A stretch of DNA of 33,043 nt, taken from positions 1 to 33,043 of the forward strand of contig JBBHKE010001436.1 in the NCBI GenBank assembly GCA_037447655.1, in the 5' to 3' direction. The translations under genes were made by a program, and so were the position numbers. Origin of the DNA: Zygnema cylindricum. Taxonomy: Eukaryota > Streptophyta > Zygnematophyceae > Zygnematales > Zygnemataceae. Under the pieces are notes generated by a model. That model made no database searches and had not been told where the DNA came from. It saw only the letters and a program-made list of their open reading frames with translations. This document shows, in pieces, positions 1 to 9,970 of the stretch. The first letter of the stretch is position 1. Every line of letters begins with the position of its first letter.

Positions 1-582
1 TTATGTATCGCAGTCAAGTTAATCAAAGTAATGGCAGACTGTTTTCTGCATCTTTAACCTGTTGGTGTGATCACTCTGATTGGTGCTTTCATGTGAAACT
101 TTGTGGAGTTATTCTATGATATAGAATCTATATGTGTGTGAAGTTTCATGGTATTCCAGTATCTCTGTAAGATTCTGTGAACAGTCTAAGTGGCTAGTTT
201 GTGAAGCTGTCAGCTACTTTTGGGAAACTCTGTAGCCTATATCTTCTAGATGCCTTGGTGGATTTGGCTGTAACTTTGAGAGTTTATAGTGTATATGGTA
301 TACTGCATATTGGTGAAGTTTGAGACCATTTTGTTTAGTGTGGAGTAATCTGTGCTGTCTGAAACACAGCTGTTTTTGAGGTAGTCTGTGGGTGTTTCCG
401 TGAGTAATCCATGGCTGAAATAGGCTATGGACAACATTCCCTTTACAGGGGTGAAGGTGGTCAGAGGTTTTTTGTGCCAGGGTGGCAGTTGTTCTTCTTG
501 AAACACAAAGGGGTCAGGGTTATCTTAGAGGCTTCTTGAAGCTGTCCACTCTGAGGACTTACGGAGGTCTCAGAGTTTCACC
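1..582 (+). repeat. 3' part of a chimeric copia-type LTR (U5 shared with family A)
   Basis: Bases ~432-582 closely match the last ~150 bp of the intact element's LTR, including the stretches CCAGGGTGGCAGTT, AGAGGCTTCTT and GGTCTCAGAGTT, and end in TTTCA like other family members. Bases 1-431 do not match any other LTR here, so this LTR has a different U3/R joined to a family A U5. No PBS follows the end, so it is a truncated or solo copy; its start lies outside the window and no target-site duplication can be tested. Confidence 0.6.
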
Positions 583-1200
583 GGCCCCTAAACCCGGACA
601 TGAATCCCTTTCCACAAATTATAGACACCCCTCGATGTCACCGCACATCCCACATGGCTTTTTATCTCGCTTGAGGACCGAGGCTCGACCTTTGCCCACA
701 TAAGGCAATAGGATCCGACGGATCCCCTGCTAACTTGGGTTGTTGGAGGGGAGGACGGTTTTTGGGTTAACGTTCCGAAGTTGTTACGACATCATCATTC
801 GTGGGATCCCCTGCTATACAACATCCTAAAGCATTGTCAAGTAACTCCCGAGATGCTCGTACGAGGATATTGTAAAAGTTTCGTAATGTCAAAGTGCGAC
901 GTTCTCGTTTATAGGAAATACAATGGGTTCCGTCGCCGATTAGGCCCCCATCACCATCGAGAGGAGAGAATTTGCCATTAATAATCACTGCACTAACTGA
1001 ACAAGTAGCAGCACAACAAGAACAAATGAGAGCGAATCGAGAGCACTTGATGAGGCTCACACGGGAATTGTCAAAAAAAAAATGGTAGTTGGTATGTATT
1101 TTTGACTCCGACAAAATTAACTCCTCCTCCACTCTACCACTTGCCATCTTTCACCCACACACTTATTTTTTTGGTTTTTTTCTATTTCTCTTATTGTTTG
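583..1200. other. intergenic stretch with one gag-like scrap
   Basis: No complete gene is recognised. The only coding-like signal is the short frame at 915-1088 described separately. The overlapping antisense frame (767-1147) has no recognisable domain and looks like a shadow. A long run of A at 1075-1082 and T-rich sequence at 1160-1200 are visible. Confidence 0.5.
915..1088 (+). pseudogene. possible gag N-terminal fragment (coiled-coil)
   Basis: Between an in-frame stop at 912-914 and a TAG at 1086-1088, this frame encodes a Pro/Ser/Arg-rich start followed by a heptad-like segment, ALTEQVAAQQEQMRANREHL, of the kind common near the N-terminus of plant gypsy-type Gag proteins. The run of A just before the stop suggests slippage or a frameshift. 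No initiator Met is clear and nothing downstream continues the reading. A fortuitous frame cannot be excluded. Confidence 0.3.
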
Positions 1201-1393
1201 ATAGACATAGCGACGATTTCACCTCGTCGCTGAACTAGCGACAACTTTCTCTCGTCGCTGAATCTTGTACATGCATCGGTTACCCGAACCTGCGTCGACT
1301 TTCTGTCTTCGCTGAATCTTGAAATGGCACCGGATATCTGAACCAACGACGACCAACATTCGTCGCTGAATTTAGCGACGATTGTTGGTCGTC
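1201..1393. repeat. TAGCGACGA/TCGTCGCTGAA inverted repeats, possible CACTA-type subterminal remnant
   Basis: Short motifs TAGCGACGA and TCGTCGCTGAA recur in alternating orientation about every 25-50 bp. The last pair forms a spacerless 23-bp inverted repeat (1348-1370 against 1371-1393) with two or three mismatches. Repeats of the form TAGCGAC../..GTCGCTA are known from subterminal regions of plant CACTA transposons. No transposase and no CACTA terminus is visible, so the assignment is tentative. Confidence 0.35.
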
Positions 1394-1600
1394 ATTGAAC
1401 TGTTTCACCTTTATAATATATACTTTTTCCTACATGAATTAGGACTGACAAGTTCTTCTTTTTACTTTTTTATCTTTCTTCTCGTCGCAGAATACCAAAA
1501 GGCAAGTCGGTGGTGGAAGGGCAGGGTTGTGACACTGAGAAACATACGGGCGACGACACACACCTTGTCAACTGCTGGATTTGGAAGAAGAAGTGTGGTG

Positions 1601-2784
1601 TGAAACTCTGAGACCTCCATTGACCCTCAGAGTATGTAGATCCAAAAGAAGCTAATCTAGATAGTGCGGACTCCAAGTTAATATAAACCCAATTGACTGA
1701 CCCCTTGACAGTCAGAACCCCAATATAGATTCACCCCTGTGAAATAACACTTTCTGTGTGCTCAGTTCCACCACAGAATGCAAAGTTAGAATATGAGATT
1801 TGGACACATTGACCCACTTTGACTTTCCCTTAGAAATGCAGCCACCCTGGCAGACAAAAACTCTGACCGACTCTACCTCTGTGAAGCCTAGACTCCCCTG
1901 GGTCCGCAGCAAAAAGAATCACTGAAAATGGTCAAGTAAATTGATCGTTATGGCTGCCCAAAGTTAGCCATTTATACAAGGTGCTCTCTTAGAGAGAGGG
2001 TCCTATCTGCCAAATTTTTCTAAGTCCTATCTCCTCTCAAAGACTCTATCTACTAATGTACGAAACCAATCAGAATATAGTTCCGTACGCAAATGTAGAG
2101 TTGTCGGTGTACTTTATGTACGGACATTGTACGACATTGCCTAAATGTCGACACATGTCATATCTGGATTCGTTGCCATAATCTCCGGAGATTCCACGAT
2201 CCAATGTAATTTCGCCACGCGTCATCTGATGTGGCAATGGCCACAAACCGCTGAAATCTTCTTCCGCGATCTCGGCGCTAATTCCGGCCGTCCGATTAGA
2301 ATCTAATTTAATCGTAGCCGTAATAAATACATGCGCGGTATTCGTTTCACTTACGAAATAAATGCGCGGTATTGATTTCGTGCATGTACCGTATTCTGTA
2401 CTTATACATTACCGAATCTATTTATAGCGTAAACAATGATTTAACCTACGTATTAATGTTTAAGTAAATATCGTACTATATAATATGTAGCACTACTGCT
2501 AGACTTAACGGCTAAGGCTACCGGCTATTTCTGGTTGTCGGCCGGCAGGTACCAGGATCAAATCCTGTGGCCGGCATATTCCTTTTAGTAAATAATCCCT
2601 TAACTAGTATAAATTTCCCGTAAACCTCAGGATAGCCTAGGTAGCCATGGCTCTAGCTTCCTCTCCAATTTCTCACTGACTGCGACAAGTTTGAGAGTTG
2701 GAGAGAGAAGTTAGAGGTAGACTGCCTCGGCTTCTTTATTTATATTCAGACCTAGAAAATACTTTAAAACCATTAGTTTCTACA
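1601..2784 (-). mobile_element. Solo-type LTR, subfamily A2 (1184 bp)
   Basis: On the minus strand this begins TGTAGAAACTAATGG and ends GGTCTCAGAGTTTCA, the terminal form of the family A LTRs. It shares with the nested LTR at 17568-18743 a U5 segment absent from the intact element (containing CCCTTGACAGTCAGAACCCC), which defines a longer subfamily. The left flank is not a PBS and the right flank is not a polypurine tract, so it behaves as a solo LTR. The flanking pentamers (TGGTG left, TATGG right) do not match, so no target-site duplication is claimed. Confidence 0.75.
2500..2586 (+). other. tRNA-like module in LTR (A-box, B-box, TTTT), antisense to the element
   Basis: TAGACTTAACGG at 2500-2511 resembles a Pol III A box. 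GATCAAATC at 2556-2564 fits the B-box consensus GWTCRANNC and sits in the loop of a CAGGA/TCCTG stem. GCCGGC lies on both sides of this arm. TTTT follows at 2583-2586. The segment CCAGGATCAAATCCTG differs by only two bases from the T-arm of plant initiator tRNA-Met as I recall it. Confidence 0.5.
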
Positions 2785-2973
2785 TATGGAGTTTCATTTT
2801 TCAAACAGCGGAATTCCGTGAACTCCTTGATTGCAGTTTTGTTCCTTTCTGTATAAAAAAGTCCCCTGGCGTCCCACAAGGGTGGTGCAAGGAGTTGGGT
2901 TGGCAACTATTCGGGTGGGTGCCTCGGCGGCCTATACAGCCTGCAAATGGTTGACATTGGCCCCACCTTGGGC
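2785..2973. other. no gene recognised
   Basis: This stretch separates the A2 LTR from the decayed frame at 2974-3612. It contains no LTR-like, PBS-like or polypurine sequence, and I recognise nothing in it. Confidence 0.4.
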
Positions 2974-3612
2974 CTACAATTTCATGTCGATAGTGAAAGT
3001 GGGGGTGATACGAACAGCTGCGGCGGCAGAAAGGTCCGTTGTTGCCTGAGGGGCTTTGGCGTCCATAGCCGGATCTGATATTTTGATGCTAGGAGCCATT
3101 AGCAAGGGTTGACGCTCCTTATTTTCGGCCAAAGCTCCTCCGGCTAGATAGTTGACCATCATAGGAAAAAGAGTTGTCTCGAAATCCCTTGGGATGGCCC
3201 CTCCCCTGTATTTGTTAATTTCCGAATGCGTGAGGGATTTCCACGGTAGTTTAAAATTAGAAAATGCAATTCCCGAATTGTCCCTTGTGAAGATCCGGAT
3301 GTCCCCCATTCTTATTTTTTCCTCGATAGAATTGGTGAACCGTGTTGAGGCCTGTCCGGTGAGGCTGACAAACTGAGCCGGTGAGATTGCTCAGGGATGT
3401 GAAATCTCGAGATTTGAATTGGTCCCTCCTCCTATAGGAAAGGCGGTAGCAACAACAATGGTTCCCTTCCCAACTGAGGAAGGTCTTGCTCTTGAAGAAA
3501 ACATCTGATTGTTTGCTCCTCTATATCCAAGAGAGGCTTGTTCCTCCCTGTTGGGATTTGGAGGCAAGGTCTGTTCAAAGGAGGATCTTGGTGAATGGGT
3601 GGTGGCAGAGAC
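2974..3612 (-). pseudogene. decayed ORF of unknown function
   Basis: Read on the minus strand, one frame stays open from a TAA at 3613-3615 to a TAG at 2974-2976, broken only by a TGA at 3391-3393. The upstream part is Ser/Pro/Gly-rich. The downstream part is amphipathic, with segments such as IRIFTRDNSGIAFSNFKLPW and FPMMVNYLAGGALAE, and looks like real protein rather than a shadow frame. I do not recognise the family. It is not a copia Gag or Pol domain. A host gene remnant or a structural protein from an integrated element are both possible. Both sides are bounded by retrotransposon sequence, so any neighbours are lost. Confidence 0.35.
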
Positions 3613-3897
3613 TTACCACCAATTTTTGGGTCGTTTTATATTAAGAAATTCATGTTTCTAGCAAGTTTTGTAGTAATTTGTAGTAATTAGCAAATTCCAT
3701 TGTACAACTTTAGTTGTATTCAAAGAAGGTATTAGGTAGAGAAAGAAACATTAGAAAACCAGTGCGACTAATGGACCATCCACTTCAAACTTAGATCTAA
3801 CCACAGCTACTGCTTAGGTTTGTAGATTGGAGATTTACGTCTAATATTTGTTTTCCACAGTAATTAGTATTGAAAGACTTTATATAAAATGACTCTT
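3613..3897. other. AT-rich stretch without recognisable feature
   Basis: No LTR is found here although the 3' LTR of Element 1 would be expected. A short tandem (GTAGTAATTTGTAGTAATTAG) is the only structure seen. The missing LTR implies that a deletion removed the 3' end of Element 1. Confidence 0.4.
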
Positions 3898-5590
3898 TCA
3901 GTTTAACCAAACATCACTCAACAAACTTATGTCCATATGTTTAGCCTTGAAATGATGTTTTGGATTTGTAGCAATTGCAATGGCAACTTGATTATCACAA
4001 AACACTTCATGCACTTCCTCCTTCATATACCCCAATTCTTGCAAGAAGGATTTGACCCACATTAACTCTTTCACAGCAGAACAAGAGGCCATGTACTCAG
4101 CCTCCATAGTCTACTGAGCAACCACCTTTTTTGCTTGCTCCTCCAACAACAAGCACCTTCTCCCACATAGAATACATACCTAGAAGTGCATCTTCTCATA
4201 GGTGCTTCCCGATAACTAGCATCACTCCAAGTAGTGATGTCAGAGTGCTCCCCTCCGAAATGCAACCATAACTCTCTGGTTCCCACCAGATATCTCATGA
4301 CTCTCTTGGTTGCCTCCTAGTCTCTCTTCCTAGGATTATTGAGACTCCTACTGAGGACTCCTACTGCTATCGCTATATCTGGCCTTGTACAGTTCATAAA
4401 GTAGATCAGACATCCTACAACCCGTCTATAAGGAATAGACTGCATAAACTCTCTCTCCTTTGGACTCATCTGATCATCTAGGGTTATCACTCAATTTTCT
4501 ATATTCCCATCACTTACTTTCTTCAAGTCCATGGGAGTGGTACAATTGTTTGCCTTTTCCATCTGGAGTTTCTCAATAATATTACCTATTGCTTCTTCCT
4601 GAGTAAGTATGATAATTCTTTTCCCCTATCTCTCTCCATTTGGATCCCCAAAAAATATCTTGCCTCCCCTAAATCCTTCATATCAAATCTGCTTCTAAGA
4701 TCTTTCTTTAGCTTCTTGATTTTTTCCAAAGATTTACTCAACAGAAACAGATCATCCACATAAATTGCAATAAAAATGGCACCATTCTCATCTTCAAACA
4801 TATAGATAGAATGGTCATAGCTGATCCAGATATATCCCAGACCGGTGAAAAACTCATCTAGTTTCTTATTCCACTGTCGGGGAGCTTGCTTCAGTCCATA
4901 TAAGGACTTGATGCGCCTGCAGACTTTGCTCTCTTCTCCTTTCTCTACAAATCCCTCTGGTTGCCTCATGAATTTTTTTTCCTCTAACTCACCATTAAGA
5001 AAGGCCGTCTTATTTCCATGTCTTCCGCTCCTGCCAGACTGAGGAGAATCCTTACTGATGGGAACCGAACAACTAGAGCAAAAGTCTCCTCCTAGTCAAT
5101 CCCCTCCTTTTAGGTGAACACCTTTGCTACCTATCGAGCTTTATATCTCTCAATGGTATTATCTGGGTTCAGTTTTAGTTTAAACACCCATTTACTGCCA
5201 GTCGGTTTTCTGTTCGGAAGACAGTCTGCTTGTTCCCAAGTATTTGTTTCCATGATACAGGCTATCTCATTATTTATGGCTCTTATCCATCTGTCTCTCT
5301 CCAGACTATTTATTGCCTTCGAGTATCACTAAGGCTCATCTAGGTGAGATAGCTTAGTTACCTTGTGAGCGGCCTGTTTTTCTTGAATCTTTTTGCTACT
5401 CTTTCTCCCTCCCTCAAACTTCGAAGTTGGGATGGAGGAAAGTCTTGGATTTCTCCTTCCTGTCTCATCAGCTCCCCTATCCATAGAAGCCTGTTCCGGT
5501 TCCTTCTCTTCTGTCTCTTCGAAGTCCAAAGGAATATGTGAGGTTTGCGGTGGATCTCCTGTGTCTTAGATCTCTCCTGAATCTGCAATC
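3898..5590 (-). pseudogene. Element 1 reverse transcriptase and RNase H remnant
   Basis: RNase H signatures are TWSDASYREAPMRRCTS (~4190-4230), MEAEYMASC (~4080-4107) and FCDNQVAIAI. The RT core lies at 4586-4969 with SLYGLKQAPRQWNKKLDEF and the catalytic box IAIYVDD. Upstream RT sequence continues in broken frames to ~5330. The Ser/Glu-rich linker to integrase is at 5329-5590. At least three frame changes separate these blocks. In the intact homologue they form one frame encoding reverse transcription and RNA strand removal; here no functional enzyme can be made. Confidence 0.8.
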
Positions 5591-5595
5591 CCTGT

Positions 5596-6538
5596 TTAAC
5601 TCATGTCCCTTTCGAGAAAGATGGAGTCCTCCTCACCTTTAGACTCAAATATGATTCTTATCTTCTTGGTATATTTAAAGGGGTCAAATGACTTCCCTTC
5701 ATCCATGACAACTAGGTGCTTTACCAAAATGAAATCTTTTTTTGCTAAGTCATATACTCTATACCCTTTGACATTCTCATCATATCCTACAAAGTATCCA
5801 GGTTTTCCCTTAGCATCTAGTTTCCACTTTTTCCTATCCGTGTCAAGACTGTAAACTTGGCTACTGAATACTTTAAGGTAAGAGATATATGGTTTCCTTC
5901 CAGCCCATCTCTCATAAAGTGTCATTCCCTTTACAGATGAGGTAAGGACTCTATTCCTAATGTAGTTGGCACAGTTCATGGCTTCTTCCCAAAATCTCTT
6001 TCCTATCTTCATGTCGGCCAACATACTGCATGCACTATCTTTTAGTGCTTGGTTCAACCTCTCAGCTACCCCATTTTGTTCCGGGTTATAAGGTACTGTT
6101 TTCTGGTGTTCAACTCCCTCATCTCTGAAGTATTCCTCAAACTGGTTAGAGGTGTATTCCCCCCCCATTATCACTCATTATTCTCTTAATGGGGGTTCCA
6201 TGCAACTTCTCATTCCAAGCTTTATATTCTTTGAAGTAAGTTGATGTTTCAGACTTTGTTTTTGGGAAGTACACTCTAGAGTGTCTAGACGATTCATCAG
6301 TTATTGTCTTCATAAACCTCTTTCCTCCAACTGAAGGTACTTTTGCAGGTCCCCAGTTTTCTTTATGGACCAGATCTAGTACTTTCTCACCTCTATATGT
6401 GGCGTCTTTGGGAAAGGGAAGTCTGTGAGTCGTACCTTGAGCAGAACCATTACAATCATCCATCATTTCATTACCCCCAAACTGAATGCCATCTACTACT
6501 CCAAGTTTTTTCATTTCCCTCAACCTATCAAAATGCAC
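5596..6538 (-). pseudogene. Element 1 integrase remnant
   Basis: Two overlapping minus-strand frames (5596-6174 and 6146-6538) together cover the integrase core. Visible are the start of the core near LDLVHKENWGPAKVP (the catalytic Asp of the usual HTDIWGP is replaced), the SDNGG region where the frame breaks, and NGVAERLNQALKDSA with the catalytic Glu. The C-terminal region with KPGYFVGYDENVKGYRVYDL follows. The frameshift within the SDNGG region and the changed first Asp make it inactive. Confidence 0.8.
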
Positions 6539-6751
6539 ACGCCCAAATCATAAACTTAAGAACACTAACATAGTAAGCACTCTTCTTTTCATTACTCAGG
6601 TTAAGCCTAAACATTCCTTGGCTTCCCTTATCTGCCGAGAAGTAAACTTCATCACATATTTAGCTGTAAAGACTCCTTTTCTAGTAAAGGTATCAAACTC
6701 TTTGTCATCTAACACAAATGTAGAAACAAGATTTTTACTCGGCTGAGGAAT

Positions 6752-7336
6752 CTAGAGTACATTTGAGAATGTGAGTATAGAAGTCTTACCCTCCACTAAG
6801 ACTTTCAAATCTATTGACCCCACTAGATCTTTAATATCCACTCTCCCATCCCCATACTCTATCTCTACAGTAGGGATCTTTCTTAGCTTAGTGAAGTGGT
6901 TCTTATCACGACAAATATGCATGGATGCACCTGAGTGAATGATCCATCCTTCTTGTTGAGCTTTTTGAATTGCTCCAAGGGCACACTTCTGTTTCTGAGG
7001 GATCTCCTTCTCCTCCAGACTTTGGTCAAGGGGAAGGTCCCCATCCTCCTCAGAGGACTGGTCCTCGGTTTCTCCAATCACTTTTGTGACCATAAAAGCC
7101 TTTTTCTTCCCTCCGGAAGAACCCCCTCCACGGTTCTCTTGGAGCCTCAGCTCCGAGAGCTTCACACAATCCGCAATAAAATGTCTCGACTTTTTGCAAA
7201 AATGACAAAGGCCCTTTGGGGGCCTTGGTCCTCCATGCTTATCTCTTTCCACTTTGTTCGGTTTTTTCGGGTCCTTCCCCCACCGGTCCCCTCCTCCTGC
7301 ACAAGTATCATCCGGACCAGTGTATTCCACTTCCAT
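6752..7336 (-). pseudogene. Element 1 nucleocapsid/protease remnant
   Basis: A CCHC zinc knuckle CHFCKKSRHFIADC is intact in form (CX2CX4HX4C). The retroviral-type aspartic protease motif reads IIHSGASMHI, with His in place of the catalytic Asp found in the intact element (IIDSGASMHM). The basic segment RGGGSSGGKKKAF and the acidic spacer between the two match the same regions of the intact protein. The frame ends in mid-protease region; the remaining pre-integrase region (6539-6751) is in broken frames. Confidence 0.75.
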
Positions 7337-7367
7337 GAACTATCAGTCGTTTCCTATACTCGGAACA

Positions 7368-7993
7368 CTATATGTTCGCGTATTCTACTGGTAACTTCAT
7401 GATGAGAGTGTTAACTTTCATCTTCATTGTACCTGTCCACCCGGCACTTTCCATCTCCATATACAAACAAAAAAAATCATTACAATAATCTAACATCTTT
7501 CCTCCTTTGTAAGTGTAACTCGCTAGCTTTTGCTCAACGAATTTGAGCTCCTGAATAGTACCAGCTCCATAGATCTCCACCAAACTCACCCACAACTCCT
7601 CGGCCCATAAATGAGAAGGTGAAAGGTGGCCAAAGCTTGAGTGAGGTGCCTTAGAATGAAGTTCTTGGCAGCTATGTTTACGTCTTCCCACATTTGAGTA
7701 TCGTTTTCCACGGTCTTCACGACCGCTGCTCCTATTGTAGTGGTAATAGGAGTGAGGGGTGTCTCCTTTGCATTCCCCTTTTTGGACACACTATTGTCCC
7801 CATCATCTGCCTCCTCTGTTGAAGCAGTCGTTGGTGCAGAAAACCTTACTCCTATAATTCCGGGTGGAATTCTCAAAGGTGGACGTTTCACTTGTCCACT
7901 AACGATACCCCTGTATCGTTTTTCACACAAACCCCCCATCATCATGGTTTCTCAATAGATAAACCCAAATCCATTGAAGGTTGGGCCCATAAC
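7368..7993 (-). pseudogene. Element 1 Gag capsid remnant
   Basis: Two frames (7368-7691 and 7586-7945) cover the copia Gag (UBN2-like) domain; segments such as AAKNFILRHLTQALA and the motif around LMKLPVEYANI parallel the intact Gag. Upstream of the Met at 7945 the frame remains recognisable to VMGP at the PBS, interrupted by a TGA replacing the Trp of FIYWE. The reading therefore originally began at or before the PBS, as in the intact element. Confidence 0.75.
7982..7993 (-). other. PBS of Element 1 (initiator tRNA-Met anticodon type)
   Basis: Minus-strand GTTATGGGCCCA is complementary to the anticodon stem-loop of plant initiator tRNA-Met (TGGGCCCATAAC) and lies one base from the LTR end (ATTGCA, then A, then the PBS). 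Confidence 0.7.
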
Positions 7994-7994
7994 T

Positions 7995-8996
7995 TGCAAT
8001 TTTGTCCTCCATTGGACTATATAATTCAAAAGCCTTTAGATAGTTTTTAACTAACTCACTTCAAGCCACAACCACTGTTACCAAAGAAGAAAAATTGACA
8101 GTCTGATTGCACCCTTGTGCAATCTGGACTCCCATGAGTCCGTAGCAAAAAGAATCATTGAAAACGGCCAACCAACCGATAAATTATGAGCCGACAAAAG
8201 TGCCAATTTAATTTAATGCTCTCTTAGAGAGAGGTGACTACCTACCTAATATTCCTAAGTCCTAAACCCCTCTCATAACTCCTATCTATTGAAGTACAAA
8301 TCAATCACATGATTGTAAAGTACAGAAAGGTACTACGACCGATGTCTTTTTTGTACGGTTTGTGTACAACAAGGCGACTGAATGGACGCTTGTCACCCTT
8401 CCACTCGTCCGTATGTTCCCCAGAATTCCTGCGACCAAATGTTATCCTTCCACGTGGCGCCAGGTCATGCCAGGTCCATAAACGCCAAAGTGGCCATTCC
8501 GCGATCTTGGTAGTGATTTATGCCGTCGGATTAAATCCGACATTAAATGTCGTCCGTCGAAAATAAATGTCCGGTTCATTTGTTATGTGCGAAATGACGT
8601 CCGTACTGAAACTTTAACTACTTTTATGTTCCTTTGTTCACATTCAGTAAATCGTTTTCAAGACTATGTACCAGCTTAAATATGTATTAAACACTATCTT
8701 TAACGGACTTCTACGATAGGCTGGTTAGAGCAAAAGGCTATGTCGTACTTTACCGGTTCGAGGTTTGAGTCCTGCTGGACTCAACCTTTTGTTGAGAGTT
8801 AAATAAGTCACTCTTTAGTCTAGCCTATTGAACTAAGGCAGCCATGGCTCAACCACCCTCTCTATCCTTTAGTGACTGCAACAAGTATGGTGGCTAGAGA
8901 GAGGAGGTGGAAGCAGGCTGTCCGCCCTTTTCTTTTCCTTATTAAATTGACATATTTAGACCCAAAAAATACTTCAGAAATCTATTAATTTCAACA
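7995..8996 (-). repeat. 5' LTR of Element 1 (~1002 bp)
   Basis: On the minus strand it starts TGTTGAAATTAATAG and ends AATTGCA beside the PBS. It is strongly diverged from the family A LTRs but keeps the same order of parts: the hairpin region around 8840-8915, the tRNA-like module at 8710-8790, and the CTCTCTTAGAGAGAGG region near 8218-8233. This shows descent from the same LTR architecture. Confidence 0.8.
8710..8790 (+). other. tRNA-like module in Element 1 LTR, antisense to the element
   Basis: GGTTAGAGC at 8723-8731 is the typical 3' part of a tRNA D arm/A box. GTTTGAGTC at 8763-8771 is a B box with one mismatch to GWTCRANNC. TTTT follows at 8787-8790. GTTTGAGTCC is also one arm of a hairpin with GGACTCAAC. 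The order and spacing match the modules in the other LTRs although the sequence differs. Confidence 0.5.
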
Positions 8997-8999
8997 TCT

Positions 9000-9400
9000 T
9001 TTACGTAAACTCTAGAGTCTGAAACTGTTCGTTCAAATCCAAATTCGGTTAGGAGCTTGTGTAATCTCAAATACCAAGTCCGCGGTGCCTGTTTTAGTCC
9101 GTACAAGGACTTTCACAGCCGCCATACCTTCCCCTCCTCGAACACTACTCCTTCCGGAACTTTTATATAAACCTCCTCCTCTAAGTCACCATTTAAGAAC
9201 GGCGTCCCTACGTCCATTTGGTGAATGTGCTTCTTGTCGGCAGCTGCAATAGCAATAATCATCCTCTAAGAATCAAATTTCATCAATGGTGCATGTCTTC
9301 GTATATCCCCTCCCTTTGTTGAAAGCCCTTACAAACTAACCGAGCCTTATGTTTTACTACTTCCTATGATGCACCAGTTTTTGTTTTAAAAATCCATTTT
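9000..9400 (-). pseudogene. Element 2 reverse transcriptase fragment
   Basis: The minus strand encodes DVGTPFLNGDLEEEVYIKVP, then KVWRL, an in-frame stop, and SLYGLKQAPRTW. These are the copia RT motifs just upstream of the YVDD box. The coding homology ends at the boundary with the LTR at 8996. Upstream (9260-9400) frames are shifted. Confidence 0.75.
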
Positions 9401-9431
9401 GTATCAATAGCCTTTTTACCCTCCGATAGGC

Positions 9432-9834
9432 TTACCTCCTCAAATGTTTGGTTATCGATAATAGATTGAAGTTCTCTTTCCCACGCCGGTTTCCAATGTG
9501 TCTCCCAATAATCGCATGATTTTCGTGCTTCCACATACGATTGCGGATCGCCCGGCTTATTTTCACATAATGATTGCTATAAAAGAAAATCATCCTCCCT
9601 CTCCGCCGAAATAAAATAATATGAATTTTCCACATTCCCCTTACCATCAAAAGAAAGACGAGCCGGTTTCTTACCCCTATTTTCCCGCATACTCCTCCTC
9701 GGCTCAAATTCTTTCTCCTCCCTCGCCGGTTCCTCCTCAATAATATTCGGTTCACTTGATTTAGAAGACATATTTCCTCGTGTCCGAAGACATTCGGGAA
9801 TTTTCGCTTCGTGAATTCCCACCAATGTTACCAA
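9432..9834 (-). pseudogene. Element 2 integrase-RT linker and early RT
   Basis: Two overlapping frames encode an acidic/basic linker (EPAREEKEFEPRRSMREN) of the type found between copia integrase and RT, where proteolysis occurs, followed by the RT N-terminus in broken frame. No enzymatic motif survives. Confidence 0.55.
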
Positions 9835-9970
9835 AATTTACATTCTCCACAATTTTACCTTTCCCCCTATTAACATTGGAGGTGGATTCTGGATCAATTT
9901 CCGAATCCGAACCCTCAATGTCATTTAGATCACCGATTTCATATTCTTCATGAAAGTCAAGATTCGAATG

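Larger units (their letters stand above)
3898..8996 (-). mobile_element. Element 1: decayed copia element, 3' end missing
   Basis: Reading right to left: 5' LTR 7995-8996, PBS 7982-7993, Gag, protease, integrase, RT and RNase H, all collinear with the intact element at 20878-27323 and clearly similar in protein sequence (for example YGLKQAPRQWNKKLDEF in both). Multiple frameshifts and stops break the frame. Homology stops just after the RNase H motif KAKHMDI, so the last ~45 codons, the polypurine tract and the 3' LTR are gone. The right edge at 8996 abuts the RT of Element 2, suggesting insertion into that element. Confidence 0.85.

Noticed and set aside
1201-1393. CRISPR-like array
   Set aside because: The repeats alternate in orientation, vary in sequence and spacing, and the window is plant nuclear DNA.
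2500-2586. A functional tRNA gene
   Set aside because: The D stem and acceptor stem do not pair properly and no clear anticodon arm forms; only the promoter boxes and T-arm are tRNA-like.
1601-2784. Element with target-site duplication at this LTR
   Set aside because: The flanking pentamers TGGTG and TATGG do not match, so only a solo-type LTR is called.
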